Assembly (NCBI GenBank): GCA_900557195.1
Contig: USRT01000015.1
Location: 1-48,158, forward strand
Source: an uncultured Clostridium sp.
Lineage (GTDB): Bacteria > Bacillota > Clostridia > TANB77 > CAG-508
DNA: 48,158 nucleotides
Direction: 5' to 3'
Shown here: one piece after another, positions 1-7,994 of the stretch
Numbering within the stretch: position 1 is the stretch's first letter
Layout: each line of letters opens with the position of its first letter
Notes under the pieces: generated by a model
The model's input: the letters and a program-made list of their open reading frames with translations, nothing else
Databases searched by the model: none
Told to the model about the DNA's origin: nothing
Made by a program: the position numbers and the translations under genes

Positions 1-54
1 CGCGCGTGGTTTGGGACCATGAGGTCGCAGGTTCGATCCCTGTCACCTCGACCA
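1..54 (+). tRNA. tRNA-Pro(UGG), 3' part only
   Basis: The window opens inside a tRNA. The anticodon stem CGTGG/CCATG encloses the seven-base loop TTTGGGA, giving anticodon TGG (proline) with G at position 37. The T arm (GCAGG, TTCGATC, CCTGT), the 3' acceptor strand, discriminator A and encoded CCA follow. The acceptor 5' strand and D arm lie outside the window. The loop has the normal seven bases, so this is not a candidate four-base decoder. Confidence 0.93.
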
Positions 55-59
55 TAAAA

Positions 60-90
60 AAGGAGCTTTTTATAAGCTCCTTAATTTATT
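60..90 (+). terminator. Rho-independent terminator after tRNA-Pro
   Basis: A perfect 9-bp inverted repeat (60-68 with 74-82, AAGGAGCTT/AAGCTCCTT) with a five-base loop follows the tRNA CCA directly and leads into a T-rich stretch. An A-run on the other side could let it also serve ttcA, which converges from the right. Confidence 0.75.
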
Positions 91-143
91 ACTATAAACA
101 TTTTTTATATATTAATTTAAAAATTGTATATATTATAAAACAT

Positions 144-860
144 TCAGTTATTTTTTTCCCATCCTTTAATATTACTTCTTTTTATAGCTCCATATAAATT
201 AGCTCTAATCGTAGGTATATCTTTCTGAAAATCTAAAATTAATTTTTTCATATCTTCACGTTTTGATACTCCGTCTATTGGACAAACTTTAGGCATAACA
301 GGAATATTATTTCTTTTAACAAAATTTCTAATATATTTTTCTGGTGCATAAATTAGAGGCCTAATTAGAGTTATTTTAGACCTATCCATATAACTAGTAG
401 GTGCGAAAGTATTAATAGAACCGCCATAAAGTAAATTAAGGAAAAATGTTTCTAAAACATCATCTTCGTTATGTCCAAGAGCGATTTTATTACATCCCTC
501 TCTAATGGCAACACTATTTAAAATGCCTCTTCTTAAATTTGCGCATAATGAACATGGATTTTTCTCATTTCTTATATCAAAAACAATTTCTTTTATATGA
601 GCTTTCTCTTCTATAAATTTAATATTTAATTCTTCACACAAATTTGCAAGATAAGTTACATCAAACTTATCAAAGCCAGGATTTATAGTTACTGCTAGTA
701 TTTCGAATTTTTTAGGATAAAATCTTTGCAGGTTTTTAAGTCCAAGAAGTAGTGTTGTTGAATCCTTTCCACCAGATAAGCCAACCGCAATTTTATCACC
801 ATCTTCAATCATATTATAATCTTCAATTGCTTTTCTCATATATCCTAATATTTTTTGCAT
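144..860 (-). CDS. ttcA: TtcA-family tRNA 2-thiocytidine synthetase
   Basis: This 238-residue ATP pyrophosphatase of the TtcA/TilS superfamily is predicted to thiolate C32 in the anticodon loop of certain tRNAs, using ATP and an iron-sulfur cluster. The PP-loop SGGKDS lies near residues 29-34. The TtcA signature CSLCANLRRG supplies two cluster cysteines, and a third cysteine sits in PKVCPIDG near the C-terminus. LGHNEDDVLETFFLNLLYGG matches the family core. The start has a good Shine-Dalgarno (GAGGTG) in front. In enterobacteria TtcA acts mainly on arginine and serine tRNAs, which is notable beside tRNA-Arg and tadA in a genome with altered CGG decoding, although a link is only inference. The gene has three CGG triplets, all out of phase and read normally. 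Confidence 0.88.
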   Translation of the reverse strand: MQKILGYMRKAIEDYNMIEDGDKIAVGLSGGKDSTTLLLGLKNLQRFYPKKFEILAVTINPGFDKFDVTYLANLCEELNIKFIEEKAHIKEIVFDIRNEKNPCSLCANLRRGILNSVAIREGCNKIALGHNEDDVLETFFLNLLYGGSINTFAPTSYMDRSKITLIRPLIYAPEKYIRNFVKRNNIPVMPKVCPIDGVSKREDMKKLILDFQKDIPTIRANLYGAIKRSNIKGWEKNN

Positions 861-890
861 AATTCACCTCTGTTTACATATTACGAAGTA

Positions 891-919
891 ATTATAGCAT
901 AAATATATTAAATAGTAAA
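891..919 (-). promoter_or_regulatory. Promoter of ttcA
   Basis: On the minus strand a TTTACT -35 box (919-914) and a perfect TATAAT -10 box (896-891) are separated by 17 bases and lie about 30 bases upstream of the ttcA start. Confidence 0.65.
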
Positions 920-1014
920 TTATATAAGTTAACAATATCATGTATATAAAGTATAATACAATTAACAAAATATAAATTTTTGTATTATATAGTTTGATAT
1001 TTATATTTTAAACG

Positions 1015-1042
1015 TTGAAAAAAAATTTTTTTATGATATAAT
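1015..1042 (+). promoter_or_regulatory. Promoter of tRNA-Arg
   Basis: TTGAAA (1015-1020) and TATAAT (1037-1042) are 16 bases apart; the -10 box ends 11 bases before the mature tRNA 5' end at 1054, as expected for a tRNA promoter. Confidence 0.8.
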
Positions 1043-1053
1043 ATATAATATAT

Positions 1054-1130
1054 GTGCGTGTAGCTCAGTAGGATAGAGCGACAGTTTCCTAAACTGCAGG
1101 TCGCAGGTTCGATTCCTGTCTCGCACACCA
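1054..1130 (+). tRNA. tRNA-Arg(CCU)
   Basis: A full cloverleaf with encoded CCA can be drawn. The acceptor GTGCGTG pairs with CTCGCAC except for one U-U mismatch at 6-67. The D stem is GCTC/GAGC. The anticodon stem closes a normal seven-base loop TTCCTAA (1086-1092) with anticodon CCT at 1088-1090. The T arm is GCAGG/CCTGT. It reads the arginine codon AGG. It cannot pair with CGG or CGGN, so it is not the decoder for the recoding sites found in this window. It stands alone between its own promoter and terminator. Confidence 0.95.
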
Positions 1131-1183
1131 AATTATTTAAATCGAATAGATTTATTTTTTATTTAAGATATCAATATAAAATG

Positions 1184-1240
1184 CGATTCTACATCTTTTA
1201 GGCCGTATAGGACTATACAAATCATATAGAATCGTTTTTT
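1184..1240 (+). terminator. Terminator after tRNA-Arg
   Basis: The arms CGATTCTA (1184-1191) and TAGAATCG (1227-1234) are followed by six T residues. An inner hairpin (GTATAG/CTATAC) fills the loop. It sits between tRNA-Arg and tadA. Confidence 0.75.
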
Positions 1241-1274
1241 ATATAAAATGTATTATATATGTAAGGAGACTTTT

Positions 1275-1730
1275 GTGGAAGAAAATTATATGAAACAAGC
1301 TTTGAAAGAAGCTAAGAAAGCATATGATAAAGAAGAAATTCCTGTAGGAGCAGTTATAGTTAAAGATGGAAAAATTATTGCTAGAGCTCACAATTTAAAA
1401 GAAACTAGGCAAGATACAATTAATCATGCAGAAATTCTTGCAATAAAAAAGGCAAGTAAAAAACTAAATTCGTGGAGATTAACAGATTGCGAAATGTATG
1501 TTACATTAGAACCATGTAGTATGTGTGCAGGAGCATTAATACAATCTAGAATAAAAAAAGTATATATTGGTGCTATGGATTACAAAACAGGAGCATGTGG
1601 GTCTATTTTAAATTTATTAGAAGATTATCCATGTAATCATAGAGTTGATATACAAACAGGAATAATGAAAGAAGAGTGTGAGCAGGTATTAAAAAGCTTT
1701 TTTAAAGAGCTAAGAAAAAAGAAGAAATAA
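1275..1730 (+). CDS. tadA: tRNA-specific adenosine deaminase TadA
   Basis: This 151-residue zinc deaminase converts A34 to inosine in tRNA-Arg(ACG), which lets one tRNA read CGU, CGC and CGA. The catalytic HAE motif and the zinc cysteines in PCSMCAGA are intact. I start it at GTG 1275 because AAGGAG ends six bases upstream; an in-frame ATG at 1248 lies upstream of that Shine-Dalgarno and is unlikely. The enzyme matters for the recoding described here: inosine-34 cannot read CGG, so CGG normally depends on a separate tRNA-Arg(CCG). Loss of that tRNA would orphan exactly the codon that behaves oddly in this window. Confidence 0.93.
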   Translation: MEENYMKQALKEAKKAYDKEEIPVGAVIVKDGKIIARAHNLKETRQDTINHAEILAIKKASKKLNSWRLTDCEMYVTLEPCSMCAGALIQSRIKKVYIGAMDYKTGACGSILNLLEDYPCNHRVDIQTGIMKEECEQVLKSFFKELRKKKK

Positions 1731-1804
1731 TAACTATTTGAATTATATATAGATATTATTACGTATAAAAAATAAATAAGTAATTTATAAATGGAGGTAT
1801 GTGT

Positions 1805-2554
1805 TTGAAAGAAGATAATATAAAAAAAGCAATAAAAGCGAGTCTAAGTATAGTATTATTAGCTGTTATATTAGTTATTGTTGTAATAATTATTATGAAA
1901 TATAATGTAGAAGGGGAAAAAAATATGCCTTTTAAACTATCTAAGATTACAATAATTAGTACTGCAGAAGGGATAGAAGATTCACAAAATGAAAACAATG
2001 CAAAGTGGAAACTAAATATATTACAAAATAATGATCTATATTTTACAATATCAAAAAATGAAAATTATAACAAAGAAGATATTATAGAAAGTATAAGAAT
2101 AGAGAATATAAAAATAGAAAGTGCACCTAAAGTAGGTGAAATAAAAGCTTATATGCCTAATAGCTCTGATGGTAGAATATATCAATATAAAGATGAATAT
2201 GTAATAACAGATAAATTAGAATATATTGGATCCAATACTAATAACGCGAAAACTCTTGAAATTGGAAATCAAGGTGGAAATATTTTAATAAGTTTTGTAA
2301 ATAATGGAATTGGAACATATGAGTCAAATGATGATGATATAATTAAACATGATGGATCTTTAATTAATAAGTTAGGAAAAGAAAAAGAGGATTTGAATTT
2401 TTCTGTTTCTTTTGATTTAGTTATAAAAGTAAAAAATAAAAGCTATAGAAGTAACATAAATTTAAGCCTGCCATGTGGAGATATTATACAAGAAGGAACA
2501 AGCACATATGAAATAACTGATACAGAAAAGTTTATATTTAAAAGAGAAAATTAA
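1805..2554 (+). CDS. Membrane-anchored hypothetical protein
   Basis: I do not recognise this 249-residue protein. A basic N-terminus (KEDNIKKAIKAS) is followed by one strongly hydrophobic segment at about residues 14-33. The remainder is polar, rich in Asn, Lys, Glu and Ile and probably beta-rich, so it should be tethered outside the membrane. There is no cell-wall sorting signal. The start is taken as TTG 1805, seven bases after GGAGG (1793-1797); ATG 1799 is too close to that Shine-Dalgarno. It stands alone between tadA and the SRP RNA and ends before a hairpin. Confidence 0.75.
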   Translation: MKEDNIKKAIKASLSIVLLAVILVIVVIIIMKYNVEGEKNMPFKLSKITIISTAEGIEDSQNENNAKWKLNILQNNDLYFTISKNENYNKEDIIESIRIENIKIESAPKVGEIKAYMPNSSDGRIYQYKDEYVITDKLEYIGSNTNNAKTLEIGNQGGNILISFVNNGIGTYESNDDDIIKHDGSLINKLGKEKEDLNFSVSFDLVIKVKNKSYRSNINLSLPCGDIIQEGTSTYEITDTEKFIFKREN

Positions 2555-2571
2555 ATTATACAAATTTTTTA

Positions 2572-2616
2572 TAGGTTAATATTATGGTAATGATTTTTGT
2601 TATAAATATTAACCTA
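2572..2616 (+). terminator. Hairpin after the hypothetical gene
   Basis: TAGGTTAATATT (2572-2583) and AATATTAACCTA (2605-2616) form a perfect 12-bp stem 18 bases past the stop codon. The following T tract is weak, so termination is likely but not certain. Confidence 0.5.
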
Positions 2617-2740
2617 AATTTATTTTGCTAGTATTTAAATATAAATTAATAGAAAAATATCTAAAAATTATACTCAAAATTAAAATAAATACTTGATAAA
2701 ATAAAAAAAACATTATATAATTCAAAATGGTATGAGAATA

Positions 2741-2863
2741 CTTCTAACCTTTGTATGGAGAGTAAAATCCAATAAATAGCTATGAACCTTGTCAGGTCTG
2801 GAAGGAAGCAGCAATAAGTAGTGATGTTATGTGGAAGTTTACTTTCCATAGAGAGGTTAGAAA
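2741..2863 (+). ncRNA. ffs: Signal recognition particle RNA (small bacterial type)
   Basis: The conserved apical domain is obvious at about 2789-2815, with the motifs TGTCAGGTCTGGAAGGAAG and AGCAG that bind Ffh. The ends pair as CTTCTAACCT with AGGTTAGAAAAG, and the middle pairs as ATGGAGAGTAAA with TTTACTTTCCAT. This gives one extended rod of roughly 120 nucleotides without the long Alu domain of Bacillus scRNA. It directs membrane proteins to the translocon. Its position just upstream of dnaX is the common arrangement in low-GC Gram-positives. Confidence 0.93.
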
Positions 2864-2910
2864 AGTAAATAAAATCTCGTACTATTTTTTTGTTAAATGG
2901 GGGTGAAATA

Positions 2911-4521
2911 ATGGCATATACAGCTCTATATAGAAAATTTAGACCACCTGTTTTTGACCAAATTGTAGGACAAGAACATATTACAAAAACCCTTAAAAAT
3001 CAAATTAAGTCTGGGAGAGTTGGACATGCATATTTATTTAATGGAGGAAGAGGAACAGGTAAGACTTCAGCTGCAAAAATTTTAGCAAGAGCAGTAAATT
3101 GCCTGAATCCGCAAGACGGAGAACCATGTAACGAGTGCGAAATATGTAAGGCTGCTATTTCTGGCTCATTAACAGACATTGTAGAAATGGACGCAGCTTC
3201 TAATAATAGTGTAGAAGATATTCGTTTAATTAGAGATGAAGTTAATTTTTTACCAACTACGGCTAAATATAGAGTATATATTATAGATGAGGTTCATATG
3301 TTATCAACAGGGGCATTTAATGCACTTCTAAAAACACTTGAGGAACCACCTAAACATGTTAAGTTTATATTAGCAACTACAGAACCACAAAAGTTACCAG
3401 CAACTATACTATCAAGATGTCAAAGATTTGATTTTAAAAAAATATCTGATAATAATATAGCTAAATGGCTAGACTACGTTTGCAAAGAAAGTAATGTAGA
3501 TATTACAAAAGATGCATTAAAAACAATAGCATCACTTGCAGAAGGTGCAATGAGAGATGCACTAAGTATATTAGATAGATGTATCCAAGATGGAAGTAAT
3601 AAAATTGATGTACAAAAAATTAAAGATTTAGTTGGAATTCCACAGACCCAGTACATTTATAAAGTTGTAGAAGCAATTTTAAATAAAAATATGGATCAAA
3701 GTATCGATACGATAAATGAAATAATAGATGATGGGAAAGATATAAACAATTTAGTATGGGAGATAATAAAATATATAAAAGATATATTATTATTTAAAAC
3801 AAGTAAAAAACTAGATTTGTATACAGAAGAAGAACTTAAGCAAATATCAAAATTATCTGAAAGTACATCTAAAGAAGCTTTATTAAAAATAATTTTTGAT
3901 TTGTCAGAATTAGAGAACAACCTAAAATGGTCTACACAAAAGTCTATTATTATGCAAGTTGGAATAATGAAATTATGTAGCGATGAACAAGTAAATGATA
4001 AAGAAGAATTGATTCAAAAAATAAATAAATTAGAAAAGCAAATTAATGAAATTAAAATTGGTGTTATCCACAATTCTTCAAAGAATGTGGATAACAGTAT
4101 GCAGAAAACGTCTGATTTTGGAAATGTACCAAGTATAAATCTAAAAGCTACAAAAACAGATGTTAAAAATAATAATATGGATAAATTAAAGAAAATAGAT
4201 GCATGGCCTAACATTATAAATAATTTAAAACAAGATGGAAAAATAATGTTATATAGTAATTTAATTAATACTAATGCAAGAGAGCTTAATGATATGATGG
4301 TAGGTATAGAATTTCCAAATGGTTTAACATCTTTTGGAAAGGCAATATTAGAAAAACCAGAAAATATGCAACAGCTTACCAAAGCAGTTTCTATAGAATA
4401 TGGCAAAGAGATGGTAGTTAAATTACTAGATGAAAATAATTTACCAAAATTTGTAGAAAATAGTGAGATTGATAATATTACAAAAAATATAGATATGAAG
4501 GTTAATATAATAGAAGAATAA
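2911..4521 (+). CDS. dnaX: DNA polymerase III subunit gamma/tau
   Basis: This 536-residue clamp-loader ATPase loads the sliding clamp at replication forks. The N-terminus AYTALYRKFRP is typical. The Walker A motif is GGRGTGKTS, followed by the four-cysteine zinc module (CLNPQDGEPCNECEIC), Walker B IIDEVHML and the SRC sensor region (LSRCQRFDF). The C-terminal third is charged and poorly conserved, as usual for tau. The start is ATG 2911 after GGGGTGA. It begins the dnaX-ybaB-recR cluster. It contains two out-of-phase CGG triplets (gaC GGA and aCG GCt) that do not disturb the frame. Confidence 0.97.
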   Translation: MAYTALYRKFRPPVFDQIVGQEHITKTLKNQIKSGRVGHAYLFNGGRGTGKTSAAKILARAVNCLNPQDGEPCNECEICKAAISGSLTDIVEMDAASNNSVEDIRLIRDEVNFLPTTAKYRVYIIDEVHMLSTGAFNALLKTLEEPPKHVKFILATTEPQKLPATILSRCQRFDFKKISDNNIAKWLDYVCKESNVDITKDALKTIASLAEGAMRDALSILDRCIQDGSNKIDVQKIKDLVGIPQTQYIYKVVEAILNKNMDQSIDTINEIIDDGKDINNLVWEIIKYIKDILLFKTSKKLDLYTEEELKQISKLSESTSKEALLKIIFDLSELENNLKWSTQKSIIMQVGIMKLCSDEQVNDKEELIQKINKLEKQINEIKIGVIHNSSKNVDNSMQKTSDFGNVPSINLKATKTDVKNNNMDKLKKIDAWPNIINNLKQDGKIMLYSNLINTNARELNDMMVGIEFPNGLTSFGKAILEKPENMQQLTKAVSIEYGKEMVVKLLDENNLPKFVENSEIDNITKNIDMKVNIIEE

Positions 4522-4540
4522 TTTTAAGGAGGAATGTAAA

Positions 4541-4880
4541 ATGGCAAAGAGAGGTTTCCCTGGAATGGGAGGATTTGGTGGAATGAATATAAACCAATTA
4601 ATGAAAGAAGCAAAAAAGATGCAAGCAGATATGGAAAAGTCACAAGAGGAATTAGCAAATAAGGAATTTGATGCAACAGCAGGTGGACGGAGCAATATCT
4701 GTTAAGGTGTCCGGAAATAAAGAATTAAAAGAAATAATAATAAAAAAAGATGTAGTTGACCCAGATGATGTTGAGATGTTACAAGATTTAATATTAACAT
4801 GTGTTAATGAAGCTTTAAGAAAGGTTGATAGTGCACAAGCAGCTCAGCTTGGAAAATATAATATACCAGGATTAATGTAG
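4541..4880 (+). CDS. ybaB: YbaB/EbfC nucleoid-associated protein, one +1 recoding site
   Basis: YbaB is a small DNA-binding dimer usually encoded between dnaX and recR. Read straight from ATG 4541 (Shine-Dalgarno AAGGAGG), the frame hits a stop five codons after CGG at 4688. Skipping one base there gives a full 112-residue protein, the family length, with the conserved segment ATAGGGAISVKVSG crossing the junction. Residue 50, decoded from CGGA 4688-4691, is the last Gly of the conserved GGGA turn. The N-terminus is rich in Gly and Met (FPGMGGFGGMN), as in Firmicutes homologs. An out-of-phase tcC GGA downstream is read normally. I treat it as functional, not as a pseudogene. Confidence 0.9.
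4688..4691 (+). other. CGGA +1 recoding site in ybaB
   Basis: In-phase CGG after GGA (Gly49); moving four bases decodes Gly50 and restores the YbaB frame. The zero frame ends after four sense codons beyond CGG. Confidence 0.88.
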
Positions 4881-5025
4881 GTAAAATAAGAAAAGTAAAT
4901 AAATACTTTTCGAAACAAGATAAGTCAAATACTAGGAATAATGTAAATAAAATCATAAAGAAGGTTTCGAGTCATATTGTGAGAAATCTTCTTTTCTAAA
5001 TTATAAGTGGAAAGAAGGAAAAAAT

Positions 5026-5625
5026 ATGTCATATTATTCACCATCAATAGAAAAATTAATAGAAGCATTTGAAAAATTACCAAGTATAGGTAGCAAAACA
5101 GCTGCAAGACTTGCTTTTTACATTTTGAATTCTAGTAAAGAAGAAACAGAAGAGTTTGTAAAAGCTATTATAGATGCTAAAGAGAATCTGAAATATTGTT
5201 CTACATGTTACAATATTTCAGATACAGATCCTTGCATGATTTGTTCAAATAAGACAAGAGATAAATCTGTTATTTGTGTAGTAGAAGATGTTAAAGATAT
5301 TGTTGCAATGGAAAGAACACATGAGTTTAAGGGGGTGTATCATGTGCTTCATGGTTCGATATCACCTATGAATGGAGTTGGACCAGATGATATTAAAATA
5401 AAAGAGTTACTTGCAAGATTAATGGATGGTGAAGTAAAGGAAATTATATTAGCTACCAATCCGAGAGTTGAGGGAGAGGCAACAGCAATGTATTTATCTA
5501 AATTAATAAAACCACTTGGAATTACAGTTACAAGAATAGCACATGGAATACCAGTAGGTGGAGATTTAGAATATACAGATGAAGTTACATTAAGTAAGGC
5601 TTTAGAAGGACGAAGAGAGTTATAA
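5026..5625 (+). CDS. recR: Recombination mediator protein RecR
   Basis: This 199-residue protein acts with RecO and RecF to load RecA at gaps. It has the helix-hairpin-helix segment (KLPSIGSKTAARLAF), a four-cysteine zinc finger (CSTCYNISDTDPCMIC) and a Toprim domain (CVVEDVKDIVAME, LATNPRVEGEATA), ending in the family sequence LEYTDEVTLSKALEGRREL. The length is standard. It follows ybaB by 145 bases that hold only two small imperfect hairpins. Confidence 0.97.
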   Translation: MSYYSPSIEKLIEAFEKLPSIGSKTAARLAFYILNSSKEETEEFVKAIIDAKENLKYCSTCYNISDTDPCMICSNKTRDKSVICVVEDVKDIVAMERTHEFKGVYHVLHGSISPMNGVGPDDIKIKELLARLMDGEVKEIILATNPRVEGEATAMYLSKLIKPLGITVTRIAHGIPVGGDLEYTDEVTLSKALEGRREL

Positions 5626-5663
5626 AATATATTAATAATTTATGTATATTTAATTTGTAAATA

Positions 5664-5742
5664 GTAAAATAGGATATTTATAAAAGATAGTTATATTGCT
5701 CTATATAAAAGAAATTAATATTTTTATAGATATCCTATTTTA
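5664..5742. terminator. Long hairpin between convergent recR and the minus-strand genes
   Basis: TAAAATAGGATATTTATAAA and TTTATAGATATCCTATTTTA pair over 20 bp with a single G-U position. The stem separates recR from the convergent small gene and probably terminates both directions. Confidence 0.6.
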
Positions 5743-5787
5743 CAGGAAGCTTAGTAGAAAATAAAATGGTGAATATAATAATGTAAT

Positions 5788-5991
5788 CTAAAAATTACAT
5801 ATTGAATTGTTATTATCATTTTTGGAAGTAGTTTGAGACGCTGAACCAATAGTACTTAAATTAGCACCAAGCGCAGAAAAAAAGTTGCCTAAAGTATCAA
5901 TTTCATCAGCAGACAATTCATTTGAAATATAAATAGATATAATACTTGCTAGTGTAACAAGCTCGGTACCAGATAGATTATTAAGACACAT
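5788..5991 (-). CDS. Small conserved hypothetical protein
   Basis: This is a 67-residue protein starting at ATG 5991, which follows a strong GAGGAGG by six bases. It reads MCLNNLSGTELVTLASIISI, then SNELSADEIDTLGNFFSALG, then a short polar tail. The pattern of a hydrophobic helix, an ELSADE-like turn and a second LGNFF-like helix resembles small uncharacterised proteins common in Clostridia. I know no function. It lies downstream of the glycosyltransferase on the same strand with a 68-base gap. Confidence 0.7.
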   Translation of the reverse strand: MCLNNLSGTELVTLASIISIYISNELSADEIDTLGNFFSALGANLSTIGSASQTTSKNDNNNSICNF

Positions 5992-6059
5992 AAAGCTCCT
6001 CCTCACTTTATTAAATATATGAGGTAAGAGCTTATTATTTTCATAAAATATGATATTTA

Positions 6060-7194
6060 TTAATAATTTTTGTTTTTTAAAACTATTTCACAAATATCTT
6101 TAGTCGAATTAGGTTTGCCCAAAATCTTTGCTTGCTTTTGCAAGTTTTCAAGTGTACTCGGAAAATCTAGGATACTAGAAATAACTTCTTCGATATTATC
6201 CTCTTTTTTTATCCATCTTGCTGCATGATTGCTTTCTAGAAAATTTGCGTTTTCTTCTTCTTGACCAGGAAGTGGATTTATAACTATAATAGGAAGTCCT
6301 GAAGCTAAACTTTCAGTAGATGTAAGACCGACCTGGCTTAGTTATAACCAAGCTAGATATATACATAAGTTCAGGAACTTTATCAGTATATTCTAATATT
6401 TTTATGCTATCCTTATTCTTTTCAGTAAGTAATTTTTCAAAACTATTTTTCATTTTCATATTTCTTCCAGAAATAGCTACGATTTGATATTTATCGGTGT
6501 TTTGAGAAAGAAATCTAAAAATACTAATAGTTCTATCTTTACCTAGTCCAAATTCTCCTCCACCAAAAAATAAAATTACTTTTTTATTTGGATTTAATTC
6601 AAATAAATTAAATATTTCATTTTTATCGTAATTTTTTAAAAATCTACTTGAAACAGGGATACCAGTAGCAAATATTTTAGATTCTGGAATACCATAATCA
6701 ATAAGAGAGTATTTCATTCCATCATGTGCAACAAAAAAATAATCTATAAATTCGTTCCCTATAAGCCATTGGTCATGTGGTGCAAAATCTGTAAGGATAC
6801 TCGCTAAAATACAATTTACCTTTCCTGTTTTTTTTAAATAGCTAGTCATTTGTGAGCTAAATGGATGTGTAGATATTATTATATCAGGATTCTTTTCCTC
6901 GAATAAATGATAGAGTTTTGATGCTAAATATCTATTAGCACTATTACTAATTTTAGATAAAATACCCTTTTGTGAATTGTTGTAAATATTTCCCCAAAGT
7001 TTAGGGGTATTTTTAGCCATACATTTATAAGCAGATGTTGTCATCTTATCAATACTTTTACTTATATAATTAATACAGTCTATTAATTCTGACTGAACAT
7101 CTGGAAAGTTATTATCTATGTATTCTTTAATTGATTTAGCAGCAGATAAATGTCCTCCACCATAAGAGGCATAAAATATAATTACTTTTTTCAT
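6060..7194 (-). CDS. MGDG-synthase/MurG-like glycolipid glycosyltransferase, one +1 recoding site
   Basis: With one +1 shift this is a 377-residue GT28-type glycosyltransferase that probably adds sugar from a UDP-sugar to diacylglycerol in the membrane leaflet. The N-terminus KKVIIFYASYGGGHLSAAKS is the monogalactosyldiacylglycerol-synthase domain; ISTHPFSSQM and FFGGGEFGLGKDR follow. The coding strand reaches CGG at 6330-6328 inside the donor-binding motif ITKPGG-LTSTE. The zero frame ends a few codons later. Moving four bases (CGGT) gives Gly289 and then SLASGLPIIVINPLPGQEEEN to a normal end. The conserved KPGGLT glycine coincides with the recoded position. The site being on the minus strand shows the rule follows gene orientation. 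Confidence 0.88.
6327..6330 (-). other. CGGT +1 recoding site in the glycosyltransferase gene
   Basis: On the coding (minus) strand GGT is followed by in-phase CGGT; four-base movement gives the second Gly of KPGGLT (residue 289). It is one of two sites with T as the fourth base. Confidence 0.86.
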
Positions 7195-7325
7195 TTTGAA
7201 AATTTTTTCCTTTCTTGTATAAACTTTCTATGATTATAACATATAAAAAATAGTTTTACAAAAATTTGCAAAAAAAGAATAATATTTTCTAAATCTACAA
7301 ACAATATTTTAAGAAAATATTTAAA

Positions 7326-7823
7326 ATGAAAGGAGTGTTAGAACTGAAAAAAATATTAAAAACGGTTTTTATTATACTTTCAGTAACCTTTGCTATAATA
7401 GAAATTTATAATTTTTCAATTATCCTATTTAGACAGAATAAGTCTTTGGCAGTTACAGCTTCTAATATTTCAGATGTGCAATTACTTGCAAGAGCCATAA
7501 ATGGAGAAGCAAGAGGAGAAACCTATGAAGGACAAGTAGCTGTAGGAGCTGTTATTTTAAATAGAGTTAAAAATTCTAGTTTTCCAAACACTATTGCAGG
7601 TGTAATTTATGAACCAGGAGCATTTACAGCTGTTTCAGATGGTCAGATAAATGTACCAATAAAAGAAAGTTCAACTGTTGTTAAAGCAGCACAAGATGCA
7701 CTAAATGGGTGGGACCCAACAGGTGGTGCGATATATTATTTTAATCCAAATACTGCAACTAATAGTTGGATTTGGTCAAGACCACTAATAAAAACAATAG
7801 GAAAACATAGATTTTGTAAATAA
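7326..7823 (+). CDS. sleB: SleB/CwlJ-type spore cortex-lytic hydrolase
   Basis: This 165-residue protein has an N-terminal hydrophobic anchor (about residues 10-32) followed directly by the Hydrolase_2 catalytic domain: LLARAINGEARGETYEGQVAVG with the catalytic glutamate, NRVKNSSFPNTI, and a C-terminal GKHRFCK. It degrades cortex peptidoglycan during germination. Unlike Bacillus SleB it has no N-terminal peptidoglycan-binding domain, so it is nearer a minimal SleB/CwlJ. The start is uncertain: AAGGAG (7330-7335) lies inside the ORF, so a GTG at 7335 or a CTG at 7344 are alternatives to ATG 7326. The ypeB partner follows. Confidence 0.9.
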   Translation: MKGVLELKKILKTVFIILSVTFAIIEIYNFSIILFRQNKSLAVTASNISDVQLLARAINGEARGETYEGQVAVGAVILNRVKNSSFPNTIAGVIYEPGAFTAVSDGQINVPIKESSTVVKAAQDALNGWDPTGGAIYYFNPNTATNSWIWSRPLIKTIGKHRFCK

Positions 7824-7994
7824 ATATAATTAGAGTTTGTAGATTAATAAATAAGTATATTTAAGATTTGTTATTATTTATATTAAAATTTAATTTTTAC
7901 TTTTTGCTAATTAATATTAAATGAAAAATAATGATATAAGAAAAATTTAGAAATTTTTTAATTGAATAACGAATAAATAGAAAGGAAGATAAAA

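Noticed and set aside
1054..1130. tRNA-Arg(CCU) as the four-base decoder
   Set aside because: It has a normal seven-base loop and anticodon CCU pairs with AGG; no UCCG-type extended anticodon is present.
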